From Chloroflexus sp. Y-396-1 (GTDB taxonomy: Bacteria > Chloroflexota > Chloroflexia > Chloroflexales > Chloroflexaceae), in NCBI RefSeq assembly GCF_000516515.1, contig NZ_KI911784.1, forward strand, positions 2,574,881-2,638,880: a stretch of 64,000 nucleotides of DNA. The letters run 5' to 3'. The translations under genes were made by a program, and so were the position numbers. The notes below the pieces were generated by a model that was given only the letters and a program-made list of their open reading frames with translations, was not told the origin of the DNA and did no database searches. This document shows positions 26,290 to 34,057 of this stretch, in pieces; position 1 is the stretch's first letter, and each line of letters begins with the position of its first letter.

Positions 26290-27497
26290 TGTTTGCATCA
26301 GTTGCGGAGGCTTTACAAGATTACGCAGCCGGGCGAATGATCATCATTGTTGATGACGCGGATCGTGAAAACGAAGGTGATCTGGCCTGTGCTGCCCAAC
26401 ACGTTACTGCCGAAACAATTGCATTTATGGCTCGTGAAGGTCGGGGGCTGATCTGTCTGGCGCTCGCCGGTGATATTGCCGACCGTCTGGGGTTAGCGCC
26501 GATGGTGCAGCACAACCGGGCTCGTTTTGGGACTAACTTTACCGTTTCTATCGAAGCGGCGCGTGGTGTCACAACCGGTATCTCGGCTGCTGATCGAGCG
26601 CATACCATTCGGGTGGCAGTTGATCCTGCGAGTGGCCCGGATGATCTGGTACAACCGGGCCATGTCTTTCCGCTGCGGGCAGCGCCCAACGGTGTCCTGG
26701 AACGTCGTGGGCAAACTGAGGCGGCTGTCGATCTGGCGCGGCTGGCCGGTTTGCGTCCGGCTGGGGTCATCTGCGAGATTATGAACGACGATGGCACCAT
26801 GGCGCGTTGCCCCGATCTCGCTCGTTTTGCTGCTCGTCACGGCCTGAAGATGATCAGTGTGGCGCAGTTAGTTGCGTACCGCAAGCGACACGAGCGCCTG
26901 ATAGAACGCATGGCTGAAGCGCACCTGCCTACCCCCTATGGCGCCTTTCAGATCGTGTCGTACACCGCTCGCTGTACACCTCACGAAGCTGTCGCGCTAG
27001 TGATGGGGAAGCCTTCAGCCGATCAGTCGGTTGTGGTGCGGCTACATTCTGAATGTCTGACCGGTGATGTGTTTGGGAGTCTACGTTGTGACTGTGGTGA
27101 GCAACTCGACATCGCTCTACGGCAGATTGCGGCTGCTGGGTGCGGGGTAGTGGTGTATCTGCGGCAAGAGGGACGTGGGATCGGATTACATCATAAACTG
27201 CGGGCATATGCCCTTCAGGAACAGGGTTTGGATACGGTAGAGGCAAATGAACGTCTCGGTTTTCCTGCCGATCTCCGCGATTACACCGTCGGCGCGCAGA
27301 TTCTTGCCGATCTTGGTCTACACAATGTTCACCTATTAACAAACAATCCGCAAAAAGTTGCTGCTTTGCGCGAATTTGGCTTTCTGGTTACGCCAATTCC
27401 GATCCACGTACCGGTCAATCCGCACAACGCAGCATATTTGCTTACAAAACGGGATCGAATGGGTCATCAACTGGAGCACCTCTATGACCATTTATGA
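26289..27497 (+). CDS. ribBA: Bifunctional DHBP synthase / GTP cyclohydrolase II RibBA
   Basis: 402 residues. The N-terminal half makes 3,4-dihydroxy-2-butanone 4-phosphate ([11 protein letters not shown] metal-binding acidic loop at about residue 19; [27 protein letters not shown]). The C-terminal half opens GTP as the first committed step, with the three zinc cysteines in [21 protein letters not shown] and the RQEGRGIGL loop. Both halves appear intact. It overlaps ribE by one base and ribH by 14. Confidence 0.98.
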   Translation: MFASVAEALQDYAAGRMIIIVDDADRENEGDLACAAQHVTAETIAFMAREGRGLICLALAGDIADRLGLAPMVQHNRARFGTNFTVSIEAARGVTTGISAADRAHTIRVAVDPASGPDDLVQPGHVFPLRAAPNGVLERRGQTEAAVDLARLAGLRPAGVICEIMNDDGTMARCPDLARFAARHGLKMISVAQLVAYRKRHERLIERMAEAHLPTPYGAFQIVSYTARCTPHEAVALVMGKPSADQSVVVRLHSECLTGDVFGSLRCDCGEQLDIALRQIAAAGCGVVVYLRQEGRGIGLHHKLRAYALQEQGLDTVEANERLGFPADLRDYTVGAQILADLGLHNVHLLTNNPQKVAALREFGFLVTPIPIHVPVNPHNAAYLLTKRDRMGHQLEHLYDHL

Positions 27498-27951
27498 AGG
27501 TATGCTGGTAGGAAATGGCTTACGGATCGCAATCGTTGTCAGTCGTTGGAACGAACTGATCACCAATCGTCTTCTTGACGGCGCCCGTGATGCGCTCCGT
27601 CGGCATGGTGTAGCCGAAGAGCATATTGATATTGCCTGGGTACCGGGATCGTTTGAAATACCACTGGTGTGTCGGCGATTAGCCGAGCGTGGTCGTTACG
27701 ATGCCATCATTGCGTTGGGCGCAGTGATACGTGGTGCAACCAGCCACTACGAACACGTCGCCGGTGCCGTCAGTAGTGGTATCGCCCAAGTGAGTCTCCA
27801 AACTGGTGTTCCATGTATCTTTGGTGTAATCACAACCGAAAATATCGAGCAAGCGATTGAACGTGCCGGTACGAAGGCTGGCAATAAAGGGTTTGAAGCG
27901 GCTACCGCAGCTATCGAGATGGCTACTCTCTTACGCAGTCTGAAACGCTAA
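27484..27951 (+). CDS. ribH: 6,7-dimethyl-8-ribityllumazine synthase
   Basis: 155 residues from the ATG at 27484; the longer upstream frame lies wholly inside ribBA. Condenses the RibA/D and RibB products. Signatures: [29 protein letters not shown] and [22 protein letters not shown] with the catalytic His. Length is normal. Last gene of the operon. No terminator hairpin is evident in the following 200 bases, which instead contain a GTAGGGGCGGGTTCGCGACC dispersed element near 28093. Confidence 0.97.
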   Translation: MTIYEGMLVGNGLRIAIVVSRWNELITNRLLDGARDALRRHGVAEEHIDIAWVPGSFEIPLVCRRLAERGRYDAIIALGAVIRGATSHYEHVAGAVSSGIAQVSLQTGVPCIFGVITTENIEQAIERAGTKAGNKGFEAATAAIEMATLLRSLKR

Positions 27952-28151
27952 ACTCGCCTAGTGCAAAGCTGGTCTACCAAATCATTGACAGGGCCAACAA
28001 GAGCGTGTACGATGCTACTGTAGCCATTCACATTGAATTATAGAACGCGGTACAGAGCTGTTACCGTTACAGAAAGGTCTGTTCGCACAGCGGTAGGGGC
28101 GGGTTCGCGACCTGCTGCCAGCTCCTGCCGTTGCGCTGATGAAGTAACTCT

Positions 28152-29093
28152 ATGAGCACAAAACGCATTGTCATTACCGGAGCGACCGGTCTCATCGGGC
28201 GTAAGTTGGTTGCCGAATTACAGAACGAATACGCCCTGGTCATCTTTAGTCGTAATCCATCACGAGCACGAGATACCCTGCCCGGCGCGGCTGACTACGT
28301 AGCTTGGCAGCCCTCTGAACAGGGCGCCTGGATGTCGGCTATCGATGGCGCCTGGGGTGTCATCCATCTGGCCGGTGCACCTATTTCAACCGGCTTGCTC
28401 GGTAAGCGTTGGACACCTGAATACAAAGCGGAAATCCGCAATAGTCGGGTGATTGGCACCCGTGGCATTGTGAACGCCATCGCGGCTGCTTCCCAACGTC
28501 CCAACGTCTTCATTTGTGCATCGGCAGTCGGGTACTACGGCCCCTATCGCGATAGCACTCCGCTCGACGAATCTGCGCCGCCAGGCCGTGACTTTTTGGC
28601 GCAGGTTTGCGTAGCCTGGGAAGCAGAAGCGGCACGGGCTGAATCGTTTGGGGTTCGTACTGTGCAGTTACGTACCGGCCTGTTACTCGATCCCGAATCG
28701 GGTGCGTTACCGCAAATTATGCTGCCCTTTAAGCTCATGACTGGCGGCCCTATTCTCCCCGGTACTCAGGTCTACCCATGGATACATCCCGCTGATGAAG
28801 TTGGTCTGATCCGCTTTGCCCTCGAAGACGAACGGGTACGCGGACCGCTCAATGCGGTCGCACCAGGTGCACTACCCAACCGCGAGTTTGCCGCCATCCT
28901 CGGCAAAGTGCTCGGCTCGCCGTCGTGGTTGCCGGTCCCTGAGTTTAGTTTGCGAATCGCTCTGGGTGAGATGGCCGACCTGGTAGTGTACGGCCAAAAC
29001 GCCATCCCTCGCAAGGCACTCGATCTCGGCTACCAGTTTCGCTTCCCAACCTTAGAACCGGCACTGCGCGATCTGCTGAAGTTGCCGCCATGA
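28152..29093 (+). CDS. TIGR01777-type NAD(P)-binding epimerase family protein
   Basis: 313 residues. Extended short-chain dehydrogenase fold with ITGATGLIGRKLV at the N-terminus, VIHLAGAPI, ICASAVGYYG holding the Ser/Tyr pair, and the PWIHPADEVGLI and GPLNAVAPGALPNREF blocks of the YfcH/TIGR01777 group. Complete length. The substrate is unknown for the family. It stands alone between ribH and htrA. Confidence 0.88.
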   Translation: MSTKRIVITGATGLIGRKLVAELQNEYALVIFSRNPSRARDTLPGAADYVAWQPSEQGAWMSAIDGAWGVIHLAGAPISTGLLGKRWTPEYKAEIRNSRVIGTRGIVNAIAAASQRPNVFICASAVGYYGPYRDSTPLDESAPPGRDFLAQVCVAWEAEAARAESFGVRTVQLRTGLLLDPESGALPQIMLPFKLMTGGPILPGTQVYPWIHPADEVGLIRFALEDERVRGPLNAVAPGALPNREFAAILGKVLGSPSWLPVPEFSLRIALGEMADLVVYGQNAIPRKALDLGYQFRFPTLEPALRDLLKLPP

Positions 29094-29411
29094 TCTTTCT
29101 GATCGAGTGTCTGAAAAAGTGTGGCTGGTAAACGTACCATTCCCTCGATGCCCCTTCCCCAACGGATTAGCGAAAGGGGCATCACATGTAGCAAGACGGT
29201 GTTCAGCACCTCGCTGAGGATTCAAGTCAACTCTCTTATCCAATGCTGAGAACGGCCTGCAATGGTTTGATCCTGCTGTCTATCTCACTTTCTACGTATC
29301 ATCTCATCAACTTCTTACGCCCTTCTAACCGAATTTTAAAATAACTGCGTGATGATATGCTTAGCAAACAGGCGAATTCGTGATCGTCTGGCTCATTTGG
29401 GAGGTTTGGCT
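29094..29411. other. Intergenic region without recognised features
   Basis: About 320 bases between the epimerase and the protease. I see no gene, no strong terminator and no clear repeat. A GGGAGG ribosome site for the protease lies at its right end. Confidence 0.5.
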
Positions 29412-30581
29412 ATGAACGGTAATCGTCTAGCGTTGATTTTTACCTTCTTGTTAGGCATCTTTATCGGTGTTGCCGGTGGCGCCGCTGCCGGTGGTCTGGT
29501 AGGGTTTCTGGTCTCACAGCAGACACTGGCTCAGGTAACAGCAAAGGTGTCTGCAATCGATACACGACCCGTCAATACCGTTACTCAAACTCCACCATCG
29601 TCGTCAACGGTCAATGAAGCCGTTGTTGTCAGCCTCTCTGATGCTATGGTCGCGGCGGTAAAGCGCGTTGCCCCCGCAGTCGTGACGATAACAGTCGAAG
29701 GTCGTACCGGTCGCGGAAGTGGCAGTGGGGTGATTATCAGTGAAGATGGATATATTATTACGAACAATCACGTCGTTAGCGACGGTAATCGCTACTTCGT
29801 GCTCTTCGCCGATGGTACGCGCCGTCAAGCAGAGCTAGTCGGTACCGACTCACTCAACGATATTGCCGTACTCAAAGTAAGTGGCGAGGTGCCTGGTGTG
29901 GCTGTCATTGGTGACTCATCGGCTCTGCAACCGGGTGAAACGGTGCTGGCAATTGGTAGTCCGCTCGGAAATTTTCGCAATACGGTAACCGCCGGTGTGG
30001 TAAGTGCGCTCAACCGTTCGGTACCGGGTAGTGGGATGGAAGGGCTGATCCAGACCGACGCGGCTATTAACAGTGGCAATAGTGGTGGGCCGCTCATCAA
30101 CCTGAAAGGTGAAGTGGTCGGTATCAATACGTTAGTGGTGCGCAACGATGTAGGCTTTGGCACAATGACCCCGGTTGAGGGACTAGGTTTTGCTGTACCG
30201 AGCAGCATCTTCTCTAACGTCGCCGATCAGATCATCCGCACCGGTCAGGTGCGCTATCCGTTCCTCGGTATTACCTATCTCATGATCGATGGAGAAGTGG
30301 CAGCCGAGTATAATCTGCCGGTACAAAATGGTGCGTTTATCAGCGCTGGCATTAGCGGTCAGTCGGCTGTGTTGCCCAATACTGCTGCCGCCAAAGCCGG
30401 TTTGCGCGAGGGTGACATCATCGTCGCTGTCAATGATCAACGTCTCGATGGTAATGTCTCGCTACGTCAACTATTGTTGCAGTACCGTCCTGGAGATACG
30501 GTTGAACTGACCATTCTCCGCGATGGTCAAGAGCAGAAGGTGTCGGTAACCCTGGGTGAGCGCCCAAGTAATCTGCGCTAG
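29412..30581 (+). CDS. HtrA/DegP-type serine protease with PDZ domain, membrane-anchored
   Basis: 389 residues from the ATG at 29412 (GGGAGG upstream). A single N-terminal hydrophobic helix (about 7-34) acts as signal anchor. The trypsin-like domain has the triad His120 (ITNNHVVSDG), Asp150 (SLNDIAVLKV) and Ser224 (INSGNSGGPLI). A C-terminal PDZ domain (about 295-380) contains GLREGDIIVAVND. It would face the cell exterior and degrade or refold damaged exported proteins. Single-gene unit. Confidence 0.95.
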   Translation: MNGNRLALIFTFLLGIFIGVAGGAAAGGLVGFLVSQQTLAQVTAKVSAIDTRPVNTVTQTPPSSSTVNEAVVVSLSDAMVAAVKRVAPAVVTITVEGRTGRGSGSGVIISEDGYIITNNHVVSDGNRYFVLFADGTRRQAELVGTDSLNDIAVLKVSGEVPGVAVIGDSSALQPGETVLAIGSPLGNFRNTVTAGVVSALNRSVPGSGMEGLIQTDAAINSGNSGGPLINLKGEVVGINTLVVRNDVGFGTMTPVEGLGFAVPSSIFSNVADQIIRTGQVRYPFLGITYLMIDGEVAAEYNLPVQNGAFISAGISGQSAVLPNTAAAKAGLREGDIIVAVNDQRLDGNVSLRQLLLQYRPGDTVELTILRDGQEQKVSVTLGERPSNLR

Positions 30582-30597
30582 TTTGGGTAGAGTGGAA

Positions 30598-30628
30598 GCC
30601 TGATCAAAACCCTGGTTTCTGATCAGGC
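30598..30628. repeat. Perfect inverted repeat between htrA and the HEPN gene
   Basis: GCCTGATCA (30598-30606) and TGATCAGGC (30620-30628), a nine-base perfect stem with a 13-base loop. No T-run follows. A TATAAT (30634-30639) begins five bases later, so the palindrome sits where a repressor dimer could bind just upstream of the toxin-antitoxin promoter. It could equally be a weak htrA terminator. Half-site-like GCCTGATCAAAA recurs at 33180. Confidence 0.55.
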
Positions 30629-30633
30629 TCTGA

Positions 30634-30639
30634 TATAAT
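30634..30639 (+). promoter_or_regulatory. Probable -10 box of the HEPN-nucleotidyltransferase pair
   Basis: Perfect TATAAT about 35 bases before the start codon. No good -35 hexamer at 16-18 bases, so an activator or a nearby regulator may be needed, or this site may not be used. Confidence 0.5.
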
Positions 30640-30672
30640 ATAAGTTATCACCAGACCAAGGGTGGACATCTC

Positions 30673-31098
30673 ATGAGCACACAAGATGTTCGCTGGATAC
30701 AGCGGTACAAGCATTTTGTACGAGCTTTTACGCAACTTGAGCAGGCAGTTGCTTTATCTCATAGCCGTTCACTGTCAGAATTAGAAAAGCAGGGTTTGAT
30801 CCAAGCTTTTGAGAATACCCACGAGTTGGCTTGGAACACACTGAAGGATTTTCTTGAGGAACGGGGCGTTCGCAAGTTGTATGGTTCAAAAGACAGTACC
30901 CGCGAGGCGTTCAAGCAGGGTCTTATTGAAGCTGGGGAAATATGGATGGATATGATCACTAGTCGAAATCTTTCTTCTCATGCGTACAATCAAGACCTGG
31001 CAGAAGAAATAGTTCGTAAGATTATTGAACGTTATTTTACTGAATTCAAGCGCTTAGTTCATCGAATGCAGGCGATCATTGATAGAAATATATCATGA
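30673..31098 (+). CDS. HepT/HI0074-type HEPN protein (putative toxin)
   Basis: 141 residues, all-helical, of the family once called nucleotidyltransferase substrate-binding proteins. It carries the exact RX4HXY motif of HepT RNase toxins: Arg98, His103 and Tyr105 in SRNLSSHAYN. In type VII toxin-antitoxin systems this tyrosine is AMPylated by the partner antitoxin. The next gene overlaps by four bases (ATGA) and encodes that partner, so a toxin-antitoxin module is likely. Activity cannot be proved from sequence. Confidence 0.88.
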   Translation: MSTQDVRWIQRYKHFVRAFTQLEQAVALSHSRSLSELEKQGLIQAFENTHELAWNTLKDFLEERGVRKLYGSKDSTREAFKQGLIEAGEIWMDMITSRNLSSHAYNQDLAEEIVRKIIERYFTEFKRLVHRMQAIIDRNIS

Positions 31099-31427
31099 GA
31101 TTTGGCCTTCCAGAGACAACTATCGCGAATATTCAGGCAGTATTGGCGCAATATCCCCAGATTGAACAGGCTATTTTGTATGGATCACGCGCAAAAGGGA
31201 CGTACAAACCTGGCTCGGATATCGATTTGACCCTGGTTGGTAGTGAAGAATTGACGCTTGATGTGCTTTCTCGGGTTATGGATGCACTCGACGATCTCCT
31301 TTTACCATACACGTTTGATCTCTCCATTTTTCATCAGATCAGTGACCCCGATGTCGTCGAGCACATCCGGCGGGTTGGGATGAAGCTGTACGAAAAAGTG
31401 CCGGCGGTTTCCAGTGTTATACTTTAG
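31095..31427 (+). CDS. MntA-type minimal nucleotidyltransferase (putative antitoxin)
   Basis: 110 residues. Carries the exact GSX10DXD signature of MntA-like adenylyltransferases: Gly30-Ser31 and Asp42, Asp44 in YGSRAKGTYKPGSDIDLTLV. It has no regulatory domains beyond the minimal fold. Translationally coupled to the HEPN gene upstream. Family role: neutralises the HEPN RNase by adding AMP to its active-site tyrosine. It is followed by about 280 bases with no gene. Confidence 0.9.
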   Translation: MRFGLPETTIANIQAVLAQYPQIEQAILYGSRAKGTYKPGSDIDLTLVGSEELTLDVLSRVMDALDDLLLPYTFDLSIFHQISDPDVVEHIRRVGMKLYEKVPAVSSVIL

Positions 31428-31705
31428 CGTCTGATTGTTGGTACGTTGACGTGACACGCCAGTATGTTGCGCATACGACCTGACGTGGCACTGGCGTCAT
31501 TATTTTGATGCCGGATTGGCGATATTCCATCGCTGACGGGTGCAACCGGTATCGGCACGTGCCAACCCCACGAACCGCACCAACGGGATGAACAGTGGGT
31601 TCGGCGATACCGCCCCGCCATTCCATCGGATTCGATCATGCTTTGGTGTATGATCGTCATTCCCCACTCTTCAGTAAGCGATGCTGGCAGGGTATAGGAC
31701 TAACA

Positions 31706-32878
31706 TCACATAATCACACTCCCCGCTGTAATACGACTCGCAGGTGCGATCGTGAGACCGGCAGCTACGACCGCCCCCCGGTTGACCAGATCGGTGTAGG
31801 TGAGCAGACCGTTCACCACCGCTGTCGGTTGAGGATCGGAAAACGCTGCTGCTTCGATAACTGTCTGCGACCCGATCTGCACTCCTTCCTCCAGCCACGA
31901 GTGGCTAATCGTGGCATTGGCGCCGATAACCGCCGCAGGGCCGATTACCGAACCGCCAATCATCGCACCAGTCTCAATTGTTGCCCCAGCCTCGATCACC
32001 GATGCAATCACCAATGCGCCCGACTTGATCTCTGCCTGCGGCCCGATCCACACCGGGCCGACAATCCGCGCCTGACCCTCAATTCGCGCCCCCTCACCAA
32101 TGACTACTGACCCTTCGAGATCGACCTGTGGGTCAACGATTGCACCGGATGCTATCTGTGGCTGCGGCTGATTCTGGGCCTGTTGGGCCAACAAAAAGCG
32201 AGCTGCCACTAGTGCTTCCCATGGTGTCCCCACTGGAATCCAATGACCAGTGCAGACATGACATCCTACCGGATGCCGGGCGGCCAGGAGTTCTATCAGA
32301 TCGGTTAATTCTAGTTCACCGCGTGGGGAAGGCGTAATCTGATGCAACAACGGCACTACTTCGCTATCGAAATGGTAAATTCCGGCATTCGCCAACGCAT
32401 CAGGTGGTGGGTACGCCGGTTTTTCGATAATTCGCTGTACCTGTCCCTCGACCAGCTCAAGAATGCCAAAGGACCGTGGATCACTGACCCGCAGACCGGC
32501 CACTGCATAGCGCATCTGCTGCACTCCCTCTACATCGGCCCGCGCAACCAGATTGTCTCCGTAGAGCAACACAAACGGATCATCAAGTGGGGTCGCCGCC
32601 AACAGCGCTCCCGCCGTGCCGTTAATCGTCGTTTGGTACGCATACTGGATCGTCATCCCTCGATACACAGTGCCAAACGTTGCCACAATCTGCTCAGCCC
32701 GATAGCCTACGACCAGTGTCACCCGATCCACCAGCCCTACCAACTCATCGAGGATATGCGCCAGCAATGGCCGCCCCAGCAACGGGATCAGCGGTTTCGG
32801 GCGCTGAACGGTAAGGGGGCGGGTTCGGGTTGAAGCACCGGCCACTAGAATCACCGCGTGACGTGCAATATTATTCAT
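31706..32878 (-). CDS. Sugar-1-phosphate nucleotidyltransferase with left-handed beta-helix
   Basis: 390 residues. The N-terminal Rossmann-like domain (1 to about 230) has the activation loop LVAGASTRTRPLT...RPKPLIPL, then LLYGDN and the VQRIIEKP segment of glucose-1-phosphate thymidylyl/uridylyltransferases. The C-terminal part (about 245-375) is a run of hexapeptide repeats (VVIGEGARIEG, IETGAMIGGSVIG). This two-domain layout is like archaeal GlmU-type or mannose-1-phosphate guanylyltransferase-like enzymes. The exact sugar and base cannot be set. Likely feeds nucleotide sugars to envelope glycans such as those of the island to the right. Confidence 0.88.
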   Translation of the reverse strand: MNNIARHAVILVAGASTRTRPLTVQRPKPLIPLLGRPLLAHILDELVGLVDRVTLVVGYRAEQIVATFGTVYRGMTIQYAYQTTINGTAGALLAATPLDDPFVLLYGDNLVARADVEGVQQMRYAVAGLRVSDPRSFGILELVEGQVQRIIEKPAYPPPDALANAGIYHFDSEVVPLLHQITPSPRGELELTDLIELLAARHPVGCHVCTGHWIPVGTPWEALVAARFLLAQQAQNQPQPQIASGAIVDPQVDLEGSVVIGEGARIEGQARIVGPVWIGPQAEIKSGALVIASVIEAGATIETGAMIGGSVIGPAAVIGANATISHSWLEEGVQIGSQTVIEAAAFSDPQPTAVVNGLLTYTDLVNRGAVVAAGLTIAPASRITAGSVIM

Positions 32879-33256
32879 GCTGCGTCTCCATCGAGTACTC
32901 GTGCAACTGCTATCGTATTATATCCCTGACCTGCTTAGGGAGAGGAGGGTGAACGCCCGTATCATCCCGATCATCAACCGCAGCACCTCGCGCAGAGTGT
33001 CGCTGAACCCCGAACAGCAGCGCCGGAATGTGAACCTACAGGTTGCGCATCAAGATCAGGACACGTTGATATTGCTATCAGGTAGGGTTTACCAACAGTG
33101 CCGGAGAATTTTAGAAGTGATACGAACCTTGCCAGGAAGAATACAAACATACGACAAAGCGAGTGGACATATCTAAGAGCCTGATCAAAAACGTTTCATT
33201 GGGCACGTACTGTGCTCGTGCGGCCATTGCGTGAATTACGTGAGGGGTTGCCAACG
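32879..33256. other. Intergenic region, no gene seen
   Basis: No credible coding sequence. It contains a TATAAT on the minus strand (32922-32917) that might serve the nucleotidyltransferase gene, but without a good -35 box. The GCCTGATCAAAA motif, also present in the palindrome at 30598, occurs near 33180. Confidence 0.4.
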
Positions 33257-33540
33257 TTCTTTCTCTCCAGCCCCCTCACCCCCGGCCCCGCTCCCGCGCT
33301 GCGGGCCGCCCTCACCCCCGGCCCCGCTCCCGCGCTGCGGGAGAGGGGTGGTAGTGGACACGGTATTGTTGCAAGACGGAGGCGCAGAATTGCCACTGCT
33401 ACGCTCATCTCTCCCTTTCCGCTCCCTGGTGAGTGGAAGGGGGCTAGGGGGAAAGTGCGGGAGCATCTCCCCCCTTCCGCTCCCGCAGCGTGGGAGAGGA
33501 AGGGGGGGCTGGGGGGGAAGGTGAGGGGGGCGCCAGACGT
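33257..33540. repeat. G+C-rich palindromic repeat block, left copy
   Basis: Two direct copies of CCCTCACCCCCGGCCCCGCT plus CCCGCGCTGCGGG are followed by a GGTGGTAGTGGACACGGTAT block, a TTGCAAGACGGAGGCGCAGA block and a CTCATCTCTCCCTTTCCGCT block. The same modules, in the same orientation, make up 37088-38815. Long open frames here are by-products of base composition. Confidence 0.88.
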
Positions 33541-34057
33541 GCCATGCAGCGCGTATTTGGTGCCTGGCGAGCCTCATCAAAAACCCAGATTGTTGACCAC
33601 ACTCTAAGATGATGTCAGATACCAGATGCTGTCAGACGATTGCGTTCAATTCTCATTCCGTATTCACCGGCGTACCGATCAAGCCTGCTGACACAACTAT
33701 CATCGCTGTCGATTGATCCTGTACAGCATCAGTCCGTCTTTATGCGACCTCCTCACACCTCAACCTGGTACTACGACTGACCATCATACAGGCAAAAGGT
33801 ACTATTGTTTTCGCTCATCAAGTCAGGTTAGGGTGAAAGTGTAGCGCAAAAATCACACGATATACGGCTGCAAGGTAACAGTGTCGTTCACCAAGACCGA
33901 ACTCGATGTTCGGTTGCAGTCATTTTTGTGTCAATGAGCTGAAACGGAGGCATTCTAGGATTAAGAATGGTTTGGACATCCGTGAAGAGAATGCAGACAA
34001 CCGATACTGATCGCGCTCCCGTTCTATCTACACCGTCTGGAAAGGAATCTGTCAATC
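33541..34057. other. Leader region of the G8-domain gene
   Basis: About 500 bases of ordinary composition without a recognised gene or repeat. An AAAGGAA site stands before the ATG at 34058. I could not find a convincing promoter. Confidence 0.4.
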
